Shown here: positions 1 to 11,900 of the stretch, piece by piece
Numbering within the stretch: the stretch's first letter is position 1
Layout: the number at the start of each line of letters is the position of its first letter
The notes under the pieces: model-generated
Databases searched by the model: none
Told to the model about the DNA's origin: nothing
The model's input: the letters and a program-made list of their open reading frames with translations, nothing else
Source: Owenia fusiformis
Taxonomy: Eukaryota > Annelida > Polychaeta > Sabellida > Oweniidae
NCBI GenBank assembly: GCA_903813345.2
Contig: CAIIXF020000004.1
Location: forward strand, 12,858,196-12,922,195
Direction of reading: 5' to 3'
Length of the DNA stretch: 64,000 nucleotides
Translations under genes and position numbers: made by a program

Positions 1-740
1 GACCATTTGACTTAAAGATACATGAAAGGGTTCATAAATAACTGAGATAATTATGTTCTTTCTTAAGTTACATGTATGGATGCTTGTAAAACTCTACATT
101 TATGTTGTATAAAAATACACGGCATTAACATGACAAAATGTCACCACCTAGTTGCTCACAATATTATTTGTTCAAACTTAAGTCAGATTTGAATTTCTGA
201 GAACTCTGTAGATGATTTTGAAAAAATGGTCAATTTGAAACAAGTTTTTTGACCCTGAGAATGTCATTGAAGGTGAAATCAGATTTGAACTTCTGAGAAT
301 TTGAAGAAGATTTTGATAAAAAATATTGGTCAATTTGAAGCAAGTTGAAAAAATACCGTTTTGACCTTGAGAAGGTTATTGAAGGTCAAATTGTTTTTGA
401 CCTTGAAAATGTCATTGAAAGTCAAATCTATATTCAGATTTGAACCTGTTGATGATTTTGAAAAATAATATTGGTCAATTTGAAGCAAATTGAAAAAAGA
501 CCTCTTTGGACCTGAGAAGGTCAAATCTTTTTGACCTTTAAAATGTCATTGAAGGTCAAATCTATATCGAACTTTTGAAAACTTGTAGATGATTTTGAAA
601 AATGGTCAATTTGAAAAAGACCTTTTTGACCTTGAAAGGGTCATTAAAGGTCAAAATCTTACTTGGAAGTTCTAAGAAATTGTTACAGATGCCGATCGCC
701 AATCACCATCCACCTTCACAAAAAATGGTGACCATAACAA
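1..740. repeat. GGTCA-rich degenerate tandem repeat with interspersed-repeat flank
   Basis: About 60-130 bp degenerate units with recurring phrases such as TTTTGACCTTGAGAAGG and TTGAAGGTCAAAT run from about 180 to 660. The left flank (GGCATTAACATGACA near 121) and right flank (near 675-750) recur at 14460-14640, 24160-24185 and 7885-8030, so this is one interspersed family with an internally expanded copy here. Short open frames inside it are low-complexity and not coding. Nothing else is visible in 740-1200. Confidence 0.7.
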
Positions 741-1204
741 TATGTCATCACTTTTTGATAGTAATGCCATAATTTTTGCTAAAAAATTTGTCAACACTTC
801 TGTAATATTCAGTGTTTCCAGTCTGTTTTGTCCATGGTTAGAAGTAAAAGCTGTTAAAATATCAAAGTACGAAAAGGCCATTGGTTGGTTCATTGGCCAT
901 TCATTGGTTGAGGTAAAGTTGAGACACAACGGCAAAAATCAAATAAAAATCAACACCAAAGATTTTGTAAGTAATTTTGTTTGGTACTAGATGATATTTT
1001 TATCAATTTCAAAAGTGGTAGTTATTACTGTAATTTATACCTGATGGGTGTTTTCAATGTGATCAATCGATTAATTCCGAGTCCTGACGGAATGGCTATG
1101 ATTATTAGGTCAGCTCAATCTGTCAATGTTGCGATTGTTTGACTTTTGCCTGTGTCTTTACCATCTCACTTAGCATAGGGTGAATTAGCTTACTAGTAAG
1201 GGAT

Positions 1205-1626
1205 TTAAGGTCAGGGTGCATGATGGGAAATTTTCTGCATTCCTCAATTGAGTCACATGTTATTTTTCAAACAAGAATCACTCCTTCCCCACATTGTCTA
1301 TATCTTCCAGTTTTGCACAAAGAGTGCACTTATGTGCCTAGAAAAGACTTGTGAGAAGAATGTTTTGATGAAGTGTATAAAAAACAAGAAAATTCAGTGA
1401 AAAAAATCAGAAAATTTTCAGAAATCTTTTTCACTGAATTTTCTCGTTTTTTATACATTTCACAAAACAAATCTCCTCACAAGTCTTTTCTAGGCACATA
1501 AGTGCACTCTTTGTGCAAAACTGGAAGATATAGACAATGTGGGGAAGGAGTGATTCTTGTTTGAAAAATAACATGTGACTCAGTTGAGGAATGCAGAAAA
1601 TTTCCCAACATGCACCCTGGCCTTAA
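1205..1626. mobile_element. Foldback element flanked by TTAA (piggyBac-like MITE)
   Basis: A near-perfect palindrome of about 422 bp. The left arm begins TTAAGGTCAGGGTGCATGAT and the right arm ends with its near-reverse complement, GCACCCTGGCCTTAA; the arms are about 195 bp with a short spacer near 1410. TTAA lies at both ends (1205-1208 and 1623-1626), the target-site signature of piggyBac-type elements. There is no transposase frame, so it is non-autonomous. Confidence 0.75.
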
Positions 1627-1704
1627 GTGAAAGTCTCAATGCATTGTTGACGATCCAAAATTTAATCCAGATTTGTGCAGATTGCATTTTTGCAAGGGTT
1701 ATGC

Positions 1705-1838
1705 TTTGCTCCGATTTTCACTACGGCGCCTGTTTGATTGAGTATTTTGTTCAAAATTGAATACAATATTGAACAAAACACTCAATCAGCCGTTCGCCAG
1801 TCGATGGATCGGAGCAAATGTGACCCAGGCATAACCTA
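1705..1838. mobile_element. Hairpin MITE, family H1, copy 1
   Basis: Inverted repeat with arms around TGCTCCGAT and ATCGGAGCAAATGTGACC and inner arms TTGATTGAGTATTTTGTTCA / TGAACAAAACACTCAATCA. A second copy of the same hairpin lies at 58527-58672. It is non-coding. Confidence 0.7.
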
Positions 1839-2235
1839 GATTAAAACTGTGATGTAGGCAATATTGACTTCTTATGTTATACACTCCCTTCACTAATACA
1901 GAAGTTTGAGAAACAGAAGTCTCCATTTTGTAGCATGTTAAAGACAATTATGTTTGAATTTTAATTTTGTTTCCATTTTGTAGCGTGTTAAAGACTAGGC
2001 CCTATTATGTTTGAATTTTAATTAGTTTCTTTTACAATTGGTCACATGATTCAGAAGGGGGCTTAAATTAAATTCGAACATGACTGTATTCATGCCTTCT
2101 ATAAACTGTAAAGTCAACATTTCATCCAGGATATATTCGCGAAGAATACCCCTGGTAATATGTGTAATGTCATAATGGCAGGTTGTAGTAATGGCTGACC
2201 ATAATGAACATTCAAAACATTTTGGTGAGTTTTCG

Positions 2236-2404
2236 TAATATAGACCTCAGAGCAGGGTAATATCGTTGAATACACCCCTTAGGCCTAGGCACAAAAGCTT
2301 TTAAACCCCTCACTCTCTTCGGTCGTTCGGGGTACAGAAAACGTTTGTGCCTAGCCCTACGGGGTGTATTCGACAATATTACCCCTGCTCTTCGGTCTAT
2401 ATTT
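2236..2404. mobile_element. Hairpin element
   Basis: Inverted repeat with ~60-bp arms: the left reads AATATAGACC then AGCAGGGTAATAT and GAATACACCCC; the right carries their complements, ending in GGTCTATATT. The loop holds TTCGGTCGTTCGGGG. No frame and no clear target duplication. Confidence 0.6.
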
Positions 2405-3704
2405 CTTATAAATATAGATTATCAGTAATATAACAAAACAACAATTTTTTCAGTTGTTGACTGTTATATATTTTTAATGTACAATTGTTATACCCAAGAG
2501 AAATACTACTATTAAGAAACTACTTTAAATTAAAATTATTTAAACATAGTTTGTTGTTCATTTTGAATTGAATGGATTTCTCAATTGGAAAATAACATTT
2601 TACTGCTTAGCTAAATTGAAGACAGCTTATTTAATTAATCATTTCTGATTTTTTTGATTAAAATTTAGACTGAATAATTATTAATGTGTTTTTTAATAAG
2701 GAAAGTACATTCTCCTATACCCAGATACAAGGGGAATACATGTAGCCATGATCTAAAATAGGTGAGGAAAATTTAAATAGGTGAGGCAAATTTAGAATTG
2801 GTGGAGGCAAATTTAAATAAGTAGGAACATGTACACTACCAAGGGCTATATGTGTTTCTAAATGTCAACATTCAACAATGATACTTCATAAATAGATACA
2901 CTATAATATACATCAGTAGTGTATGTTTTGTATTTACATGATGGTGACTTATATTGTCCATTGTCTATATCATAGTTACATATTAAAATATAAATGGCAT
3001 GCATTACATGTCTGCTATTGACTCACATAATGTCCTACCAACTTTGAAGTAAAATATAAGGCAACATAGGGCTATCATGCTAGGTTTTAGTGGGAACATT
3101 TCAGTGTCAATCTTTTCTTCCCAGCTCTTTCTTAATGGATTCAGAGGTTTGAGCTCCTGACCAAAAGTTCTTCCAAAATCATGCAGTTTATCAATATTTT
3201 GAGCACTTTTCGTGTGATTTACGCCAATTCTTTTTTAGAAACTGATCCCCCTTTGGCAAAACCTAACGAAAGCCCTGCAATGTATATAAGGTTGACACTT
3301 ATATGATTTCACTACGATATGTTATATAATGTTACTGACCTTTTAATATTTAGCACTATTACAATGTCACTGGTTACAATTTCTTAATTAAAAAAATCTA
3401 CAAAATATGCATACATAGTACACAAGTTCGACTGTTTACAAAATGTTCCATATTTAATCACATGATGAATGTCATTTTGTGCTCAATGTGTCAGGCAATG
3501 GTGAATTTTATTGAACATGCTGAATCTTGTTTGACCAATGTAGTAATTGCTCAACATACTTTTGTAAGTGTTGACCTGAAAGCATAATTTGTTGGCCTCA
3601 GTGCCATTTTGGTCTTATAGTCTATTTCTTTGGTCCAATGCTAACTTGCAAGGCCTACAATTGCAATTGCAGTTATACTGTATTGTTTTTAACTTGCTAG
3701 GCCT

Positions 3705-3960
3705 GTGATGATTTGGGATGTTGCAGTGTTGTGATGGTCTGGTCAATTGTGATGGTTGGGCCAATTGTGATGCTTGGGCCTGTTGTGATGGTTTGGTCTG
3801 TTTATGATTGCTTGGCCTTTTGTGATGGTTGGGCCTGTTGTGATGGTTTAGTCTGTTTGTGATTGCTGGGCCTTTTGTGATGGGGTGGGCTGTTGTGATG
3901 ATCTAGCCGATTGTGATGGTTGGGCACATTGTGATGTTTTGGTCTGTTGTGATTGCTGTG
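3705..3960 (+). repeat. Degenerate minisatellite, ~20-bp unit
   Basis: Roughly a dozen diverged copies of a unit like TGTGATGGTTGGGCCTGT. It is G/T-biased on the plus strand, with no coding sense. Confidence 0.7.
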
Positions 3961-4192
3961 CTCTACTGCTATTCAGTAGTTTTGATTATATAAACTGGCC
4001 CTAGAGAAATGTCTCTGAAAGAATAATAGAACAAACAATTACACCATCATACAATCATTTATACAGATCATTCAATAAATATTAGGAAAAAAAGCATTTC
4101 ATATACTTTGATTTCATTTTCCTAATACTTATTGAACATCATGTACGCTTACAAACAATTTTTACAATGTTGGAAATTGGTTAGAACACATA

Positions 4193-4394
4193 CAGTAAAA
4201 CCCATACAGATATAAGAACACCTCTATACTGAACACCTCTCAATGTGAAAACTTTTTCTAGGTCCAAAATATATCAACTCGACTTACATACATACAGAGA
4301 GAGTATTAAGAAAGCTTTAAATGTGAACATCTGAAATCAAATCTAAAACCTTTTGGCTGGCCCCAGTGGTGTTCAAATTAGATGGGTTTTACTG
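4193..4394. mobile_element. Small MITE with CAGTAAAACCC termini
   Basis: About 200 bp with inverted ends CAGTAAAACCCAT and ATGGGTTTTACTG, each flanked by TA (4191-4192 and 4395-4396), as expected for a Tc1/mariner/pogo-type non-autonomous element. Confidence 0.65.
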
Positions 4395-5939
4395 TACTAA
4401 ATTACATCTACATTTTTTAAATAATTGAAAGCTTAATGAAACCACATACTTGACATTATTTATCTTATTAAATATGTAAAAGAGAACTATGCAAAAAGCA
4501 AGAGTTTACAGTAGGTAAAATCAAATTCTTAGCGCAGTGAACTTCAAAATGACATATCCCATAACCAAATGTTAATAACTGATTGCACATGAAGTAGAGT
4601 GACATAAGTTGTTTTAATTTAATAAGTAAATCTACATATTATAAACATGTTAGTACTATGTTGTAAATTGATTGGCATTTCTGTTAATGAATATTCAAGT
4701 TTTAGTTCATGACTGATCATAAATTTTTTTAAGGTAGCCCAAGAAGAATGAGTGACAAGTCACCATAACGTGTAAACTAGCAAAACAAAAACATGCTCCA
4801 CTGGAACCACTTTAATATTAATTTTCAAATGAATGTTTAGGTATGCCAATTAAAATGGAAATTTTTCCTAATTTGGTCCATTAACATGTAGTTTTTTTAT
4901 ATTTATTTTATGTATTTATTTCCTTAAAGAATATTGTACACAGGTTTGCCTGTTTGCATGCTTATTTCTTTAATTTATACAGGATCTACATGCACATGTT
5001 ATGGCTTTGCAATCGAGCATTATTAGCCACAATTGAATATTAATGAGATTTGAAAAAGAAAGAATGAGAATAAATTTGCAATAAGCAAACCCTTACAGTG
5101 AACCCACGTAGTGCTTTTAAACCCCTTGAATCAGAATAACTTGCGTACCATTTACTATGTAGAGTACCATAGCAGAAGGTGAAGTGTTAATCACATTTTC
5201 AGGTTTTTAGGTCCAATACGACCGACAGTATTATATTTCAAGTCACTCAGGTTTGGAGTACTGGGTATAGTCGTAAGCGGGGAATCTTGGTCCTGCAACC
5301 ATGCATAAATTAGCATATAATTAGCGAGGGATTGCATACATAATTAATGAGGGGTGACAGGGCTATGGGTTAAGACATAAGCAGGGGGTGATGCCTTGCA
5401 ATTGCAACATGCATTGAATAAATTTGAATATATTAGCATAAATAATTCATAAGGTGTGATTCATACAATTCTAAGTAGAATATTGTTCATGCATAAATTA
5501 GCGTACATAATGAGAGAAATGTACATTTAGTAGATTAAGTTTCCAGTAATCAGTAGGTGAAAAAGTCCAGTGAATAAATTTCCTAAAATAATGCTTCTGT
5601 TAATTAAAATAATTAGCACATGAAAGTTAAATAATCAACCTGAGTAACCTGTAAAGTGGAACACATTTTAGATAATCTAAAGATCACTTTACAGGTTTCA
5701 CAGTATAATGCTCAATTAATTGGTATGCCATATTTACACATATATAATCCGTACATTGTGTATGCATACCAGTTAAATTAGTATGGACTGGCTTGTAGTA
5801 TTAGTAACAGTGAAATTCCCTACAAGAATTATATGATACTACAGGGTTATCACCAGAATAAAATTAGAGTATGGCTTAATACATTTTTGCACAATTTTAT
5901 GAAATACAACATAAAATATTTGCTTACTAAGCTTTACAG

Positions 5940-6121
5940 TGCAGTGGTTTCCAAAGGATTTTTTCTCAAGTGGGTGCAAAATTCTCATTGTCACAATTCA
6001 GACCACAATTGGCCAAAATATTAAGTGATTGCAAATGGATTTTCTTGTGGGTGCAAGCATGTTTTCAAAATCGCAAGTGGGTGCTGCACCCACTTGCTTT
6101 AATGCTGGGGAGATCACTGCA
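5940..6121 (+). repeat. Interspersed repeat (AAGTGGGTGCA family), copy 1
   Basis: Contains several AAGTGGGTGCA phrases and ends with GGGGAGATCACTG. A related sequence in opposite orientation lies at 29222-29436, starting CAGTGATCTCCCC. Non-coding. Confidence 0.55.
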
Positions 6122-6252
6122 GTGCACATGAAGATTTTCCAAATTAATCAACTGCAAGTATATGCACTTTGTCACACTCTATTTCACATAGTAAGAACCC
6201 TATAGCAAAATATATACACAAATTCTGGATGAAGTGACGGGGTGATTTTTAC

Positions 6253-6400
6253 CATATACAACATTAGGTTCATTAGGTCTTCGAGGAGGTTTGAAAATAG
6301 TAGATGACTTTTGGGCCATGGATTCCTCGGGTGCCGGTGGGGTGATCTGACCCCTGGATAGATTCACAGGGGAGTTTTGGTAAAGCATGAAGCCATGTTC
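6253..6400 (-). CDS. Unidentified candidate internal exon
   Basis: On the minus strand a 148-bp open segment runs from an acceptor-like CTTGTAG (pyrimidine tract upstream) to a donor GTAAAA. It encodes 49 residues of non-repetitive, proline-rich sequence including RGQITPPAPEESMAQKSS and FKPPRRPNEPNVVY. I do not recognise it. A possible upstream partner exon is 6780-6843, which splices in frame only in its least protein-like frame. It lies downstream of the ECT2 stop codon on the same strand, so it could belong to another gene running off the left edge or be chance. Confidence 0.3.
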
Positions 6401-6779
6401 CTACAAGCAGGCAATTTTAAAAGCATGTGTTGGTCATTGGCCATGTTTGTTGTAAATTTTCAAAAATCCTAAAAAGCAATTCAAAAGCAACTCTTACCCT
6501 ATAGAATTCATGATAGAGATTTTAGAAAATTTTTGAAAATATCAGAAAATATTAAATTGAATTTTAAGATAGGGGGAGGGGGTAATGGGAATTTAATTGG
6601 ATTAAAATAACTGCCTCCCCCTTAACATTATTTCATATGTGGGTAAACATCAACATTTCCGCTTTCTGTCAAACATCTCCATATTTGGATTTTCACAAGC
6701 CTTCTGTCTAATTCGAAAAAACATAAACATGACCAATCCCAGCATGGCAGATAAGCTCCAGTATTTGGTTTACATTTAC

Positions 6780-6843
6780 CACGGAATTTTGTAAACTGTG
6801 CTCTGGGTATTTGATTGTCTGCAGGGTTATCAACATACATATT
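6780..6843 (-). CDS. Unidentified candidate small exon
   Basis: 64 bp between a good acceptor (ATGATTTCAG) and a donor (GTAAATG) on the minus strand. In frame 0 it reads NMYVDNPADNQIPRAQFTKF followed by Arg, which looks protein-like but leaves phase 1; joining to 6253-6400 in the open frame there needs a different phase. No family recognised, so treat as weak. Confidence 0.2.
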
Positions 6844-7884
6844 CTGAAATCATCATGCACATTTATATCATGGGAGGATAGGGTCACAATAAGGTTCAGC
6901 CCTTTCATCTAAAAGTGGCTTGTGGAAAAAGAATATGAAGCTAAATTCTGTAAATTCTACTTTAACATGTCAACACACCTCGCCTAAACCATCCATTCCC
7001 ATTGGTGTACGTTTTCTCTAAAATTTACATGTTTTGCCTGCTGTTGGGGGTTTTAACAATTATACCTTTTTACCGATGAAAAGGCTGAGTTTATAACATA
7101 AAACATTGATTCATTTACATGTATACTTCAAACCTCTAAAACAAAATTCCGTACTGCCAGTCTTCATACATCTAAAATGGAAATATAATATCCCTAACCA
7201 TTGAATATGCTATATGGCAATTAACTAGCTAGAAACTAGAGTAGGGATATAGAATTTGAGGAATTACAAAGGTGCAAGATCAGTGAAGACAGGATGAAGA
7301 CATGAAAGCCTAAGTACGCAGACACTAAAAGTTTGAAACAAAGCAAAGTGAGCTCAATACAAGTTCCAAGCATGCATCTAAAGATTGGGTTGAATGAATT
7401 TGGACAAAATGGAAAATGAGTTGTCAGAAAATATTGAAGAGTGATTTGTAAAGTAGAAGGAGCCTGTATTGACGAGAATGGCTTATAAGAAATGTGTAAT
7501 AGTGTATCGAGGTGGTTTGGAAAATCACATACTTTTTACAAAAATTCGGACTCACTTTTTAAGCCCATTTGAGAAATTTTGAGGACCAAAACTGATTGCT
7601 TTTAATAATTTATTGGGGGATTGTGATATCATCCAGTGAGGGTTGGTTGAATTTGGAGCACAAATCACATGATGGGAGAACTACTGAGATATACCTTTAG
7701 ATCTATGTTGATTGTTTCACTTGAATTGTAGTAGACAGTGGATATTGGACTTGTGCTGCCGCTGTCAATCTAGAGGTATGTTAAATAATAAGTAATACAC
7801 AAAAGAGGGAGGTTATTTGCGTATTATTAAATACAGCGGGTAACATCCTGATCTCAATTTGCTGCCAGTTTGTTTGCAGTATCA

Positions 7885-8030
7885 TAGCAAATGTAAGGGG
7901 TTACAGACACCAAACGCCAACCACCGTCACAAAAAAGTTGGAGACTATAACAATATGTCACCACTTGTGGTAGTGACAGAAAAAATGAGGCCCCTTGTTG
8001 AGCTAGCAACATTATGAGCTAACTAACAAT
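7885..8030. repeat. Interspersed repeat, copy related to 675-750
   Basis: GGTTACAGACACC, CAACCACCGTCAC and CTATAACAATATGTCACCAC match the segment at 675-750 with some divergence. Non-coding. Confidence 0.55.
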
Positions 8031-8063
8031 ATCATGTTGTCATGGATAGGACTCGGGAATATA

Positions 8064-8628
8064 CAAAGGTGGTCAAAAAAACTGGAAACCCTGCATTTTC
8101 CTCATATCTTTGTCATTTTAAGAAATTACTCCCTGATATTTCACACATTTGTAAATCATTCAATTTCCTACTACCGTACCATATTTCATGACCATCAGAC
8201 TGATAGTCACAATTTTCAAGAACTTTGAACAACATGCTTCAGGTTTGGCCATCATCATGCTGTAGGCAAACCTGCACAGTTGTCAATGATCCAAATGCAT
8301 TCCTCAGCAAGTATGGCCTGAATGATGCAGATGATCTCACTTTTGAGGTCTGCAATTGTCCTGAGGTCATTCTTATACACTCTATCTCTGCCATATCCCC
8401 ATAGGTAGGGACATTTTGGACAACATGTGCAGGTTGGTCTTCAGCGCAATAGTGGCCACCGGGGATGTTCTTTAAAGTGCTGTAGCACTGTGACTATCAA
8501 TCAGATGGTCATGAAATATGGTAGGCTGGTAGGAAATTGAGTGATAAATAAATGTGCAAATTTATTTCTTAAAATAATAAAGATATTAGGAAAATGGTGT
8601 AAGGGTTTCCAGTTTTTTTGACCACCCT
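8064..8628. mobile_element. Mariner-like non-autonomous element
   Basis: Terminal inverted repeats CAAAGGTGGTCAAAAAAACT and AGTTTTTTTGACCACCCT, with TA on both sides (8062-8063 and 8629-8630). The arms stay complementary for about 170 bp (for example ATATTTCATGACCATC on both strands). No intact DDE/D frame. Confidence 0.7.
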
Positions 8629-8760
8629 TAGAACCTAAAAATGAACATGCAATAAGAAAATATCCATTCCAGGTGTTGTGATAGTCATTAAAATGTCTTC
8701 AACATGCTTAGGTTCAAGATGCATTATAAAATACCTATAAATCAACATGGCATTAACTAA

Positions 8761-8908
8761 CAGGTCAAATAGGAACATGCCCTAAAATAATAGATCTAAT
8801 AGGAACATGCCCTAAAATAACAGGTCAATTAGAAAAAGGCCCCAAAAACAGGTCAAATAGGAACATGCCCTAAAATATCAGGTCAAATAGGAACATGCCC
8901 AATAAGAG
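8761..8908 (-). repeat. 30-bp minisatellite built from the ECT2 stop-codon region
   Basis: Five units begin at about 8761, 8791, 8821, 8849 and 8879, four at 30-bp and one at 28-bp spacing. The gene-proximal unit contains the final ECT2 codons (Gly-His-Val-Pro-Ile) and the TGA stop at 8883-8885; the others repeat GGGCATGTTCCTATTTGA downstream on the coding strand with a few changes. Confidence 0.8.
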
Positions 8909-11900
8909 TCCGCCTTACAACATCCCCTAGAGATTGCCTCCTTTCAGCCTTAAAACGACTGAAGATAGACTTTCGTTTCTCTGGTTTGGGTATCTTGAAA
9001 CTGACATCAAATGAACTGTTAGGATCCTTTGCATTTTCCATCGGAATCTTGAAACTGCTGTCAAAAGATGGGTCTGATGATTGAGGTAGTGTGGGGATCT
9101 GGAAACTGCTGTCCAGAGTTGATCCTGACTGATTAGCTATGGGTATCTTGAAACCAAAACCAGCTTCAAATGATGCGTCCTCTATTACCTAAATACAATA
9201 ATTAATACAAAATTTCCAGTCAAATCTGTCAAAGGGCAAACTGATTAATCAGTGAATTTTTTTCAAAAAAACCTTTCTTACTAAAGTACTTTCTTACTAA
9301 GCAAATATTTGAGGAATCGTAACGTAAATAAGTAAGCAAAGTGGCTGTTGGAATGGAAAATAAGAAAATGTTCCTAAAAAGCACACGTAATAGTACTATA
9401 CAATTTTAATATTATATAACATACAATAAATAGCACAAGCTAGAAGACCTGCACATACTGACATATAGTGCAGTCAGAATGAGGGTTTGAGCGTGCGTTC
9501 AGAGGGATTTTATGGGACATAATTTTTTATGTTGCTAGTATGATTTTACATATTTTTATGGATTATTAGATCTTAGTTTTTCAGCTTTTAGATTTTGTGG
9601 CCATTTTACCCCCCATGGGCTATAATTTGGACCCCTACTATAAAATTGGGCTAGAACTCCAAAAATACTCAGTAGAATGTTTCCAAATTGCTATGGTATA
9701 TTGGTATGGGCTAACTAAATATACGATAACAATTTCAAGTCACATGTTTAAGTGGTTGCCATGGAAATGGATAAAACATACCCTTCGAGTGTCAATTTTC
9801 AGGCCAAATTTTCAGGAATGATAGAGTCATTTTGTGCATATTTTGTCACCAGTCTGTTAGGAAGGGTTAAAATGTGAATAGAAAACTTTTGTAATATGTC
9901 AGCAACAATCTTATGTAAAGATCAGTCCACAGAATCTCAGATTTTGGCCTTATATGGGTCTATGATTTATACAGGGGCCTATTTCACAGATTCGAACCCC
10001 CACATTGGATGGATGCTATAACTTTTGAAGTAAGGGAAATACAGTTCTCATTTTTTCAGATCTTCATAAATGACTGGTTTCAAGTATTGTATCATACTTT
10101 GGGAGCTGGCATATGATTGGTTGCCATGGTAACCAAGGTTTTATGGAAATTCTGACCCCCACATTGGAATGATGCTATAACATTCGAAATAAGGGTGAGA
10201 CATGTCTCATTTTTTCAGATCTTAGACAATGATTGATTTTAAGTATTCAATCAGACTTTGATAGCTGAAACTTGATTGGTTACCATGGTAACTAGGGTTT
10301 TATTGAAATTTGGACCTCCACAATTGATAAATGCTTTAACTTTTAAATTCAAGCAGATACAGATATCAGCTTTTCAGAACTTAAAAATAATACAACTTGT
10401 GTATTGTCTCTGACTTTGGGGGTTACAATTTACTTGGTTGCCATGGTAACCATGTTTCATTGTCATGGAAACTTCATTTTTGATTTCAGATGTACCTTCA
10501 TTTGAGAATGGTCAATACACAACATAGAACACAAAATTGCTCAAAATTATCATTTTACTCCTAATTTAACATTTTTACATGTATATCTGACAGTATTGGC
10601 TCATTCCATTCTACTAGTTCTCACACATATTCTACTAAGTTGTTTTTACTCATCATTTTATCTATTTTTGACCATTCTGGTATAAAGAATTCCTCGGGGA
10701 ATTCATAGTTCATTCATGCAGTGTTTGGCTTGGTAGAGCTGGGTTTAGGCTGGTGGGAATGTTTCCATACACAGGTTTGATGATTCACCCTCTTCAAATG
10801 TGAGAGAGTTGAAATGTCAATACCTTCATAAGTGAGGGCAGCACTGTTCTGTTTTTGAGAATACTAGTATCTCATGTGAAACAGCTCATCATAGTGGTAG
10901 TTATTTTTGTAATTCAGCTGTACTTTTGCAGGTGAACAATTTAACTTTGGATTTTATGGTATCAGGAATTTCTATATTGTTTCCTATTGAAGAAAACAAC
11001 TTTAAGAATTGTTTGTCTTCAGTTTCAGTTGATTTATTTTTCTTTTGTTCAGATCCAGTAATGCATTGAAGGCTAATATAGCTTCACATAGTACGTCGTC
11101 CTAAGTTTGCAGCTACAGGGGTTTGGTTGAGCTTCTGACATCTAAAGGGACAGAGTTCACATCAGTTGAGGTTCTTAATGTTGTCTTCTTCATAATAGGA
11201 AACAATATAGAAATTCCTGACACAATAAAATCCAAAGTTGAATTGTTCACCTGCAAAAGTACAGCAGAATTACAAAAATACATTTTTTAACTGACATCGA
11301 TAGATTATGATATGAGCTGGTTCACATGATATATTCTCCAAAACAGAACAGTACTGCCCTCACTTATGAAGGTGTTGACATTTCAACTCTTCCCGTCTTT
11401 CAAGATGGGTCCTTGACTGCTTTCATAGCAGCTAATGTAATGCAATGAATTACTTTGGAGCCAATGATGTACTCTTCCACCTTTGAAGAGGGTGAATGAC
11501 AAATCCTATATGTGGAAGTGGAAACATTCCCACCAGTCTCCCAGGGAGTTCACTATATATAAACCTTGAGGGGGATCCTCGGCTCAGGTGGGGTACTTCA
11601 GACATTTGGTATGGCCCAAATAGACCCAAACTTTAGGATCTGATATGAGAAATGAGAATGTTCTTCAAATTATGACTTGAGGTATGGCAATGGTCAGATT
11701 TTTCCACTTACTGGTATGAGAATGGTCTTGTAGTATGGCATTGATCTAGTATATATCCTTAATATGAGGTTGTTTTTGGATTGTTTTCCTCAAAGATCTG
11801 CCTTCTTCTTGGGGCATTAGACATTTTGAATGGCCATGTTTTTATATCTGGATATTTGATATCACATTGATCCTACATTTGGGCATTTGGTATGGCTTTT

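Larger units (their letters stand above)
2405..5939. other. AT-rich non-coding stretch
   Basis: No exon with credible splice sites was found here. Contents are a GT-rich minisatellite (3705-3960), a small TA-flanked MITE (4193-4394), a short hairpin around AACCTGTAAAGT / ACTTTACAGGTT at 5644-5697, and AT-rich DNA around 5290-5510 with recurring ATAAATTAGC phrases. Confidence 0.5.
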
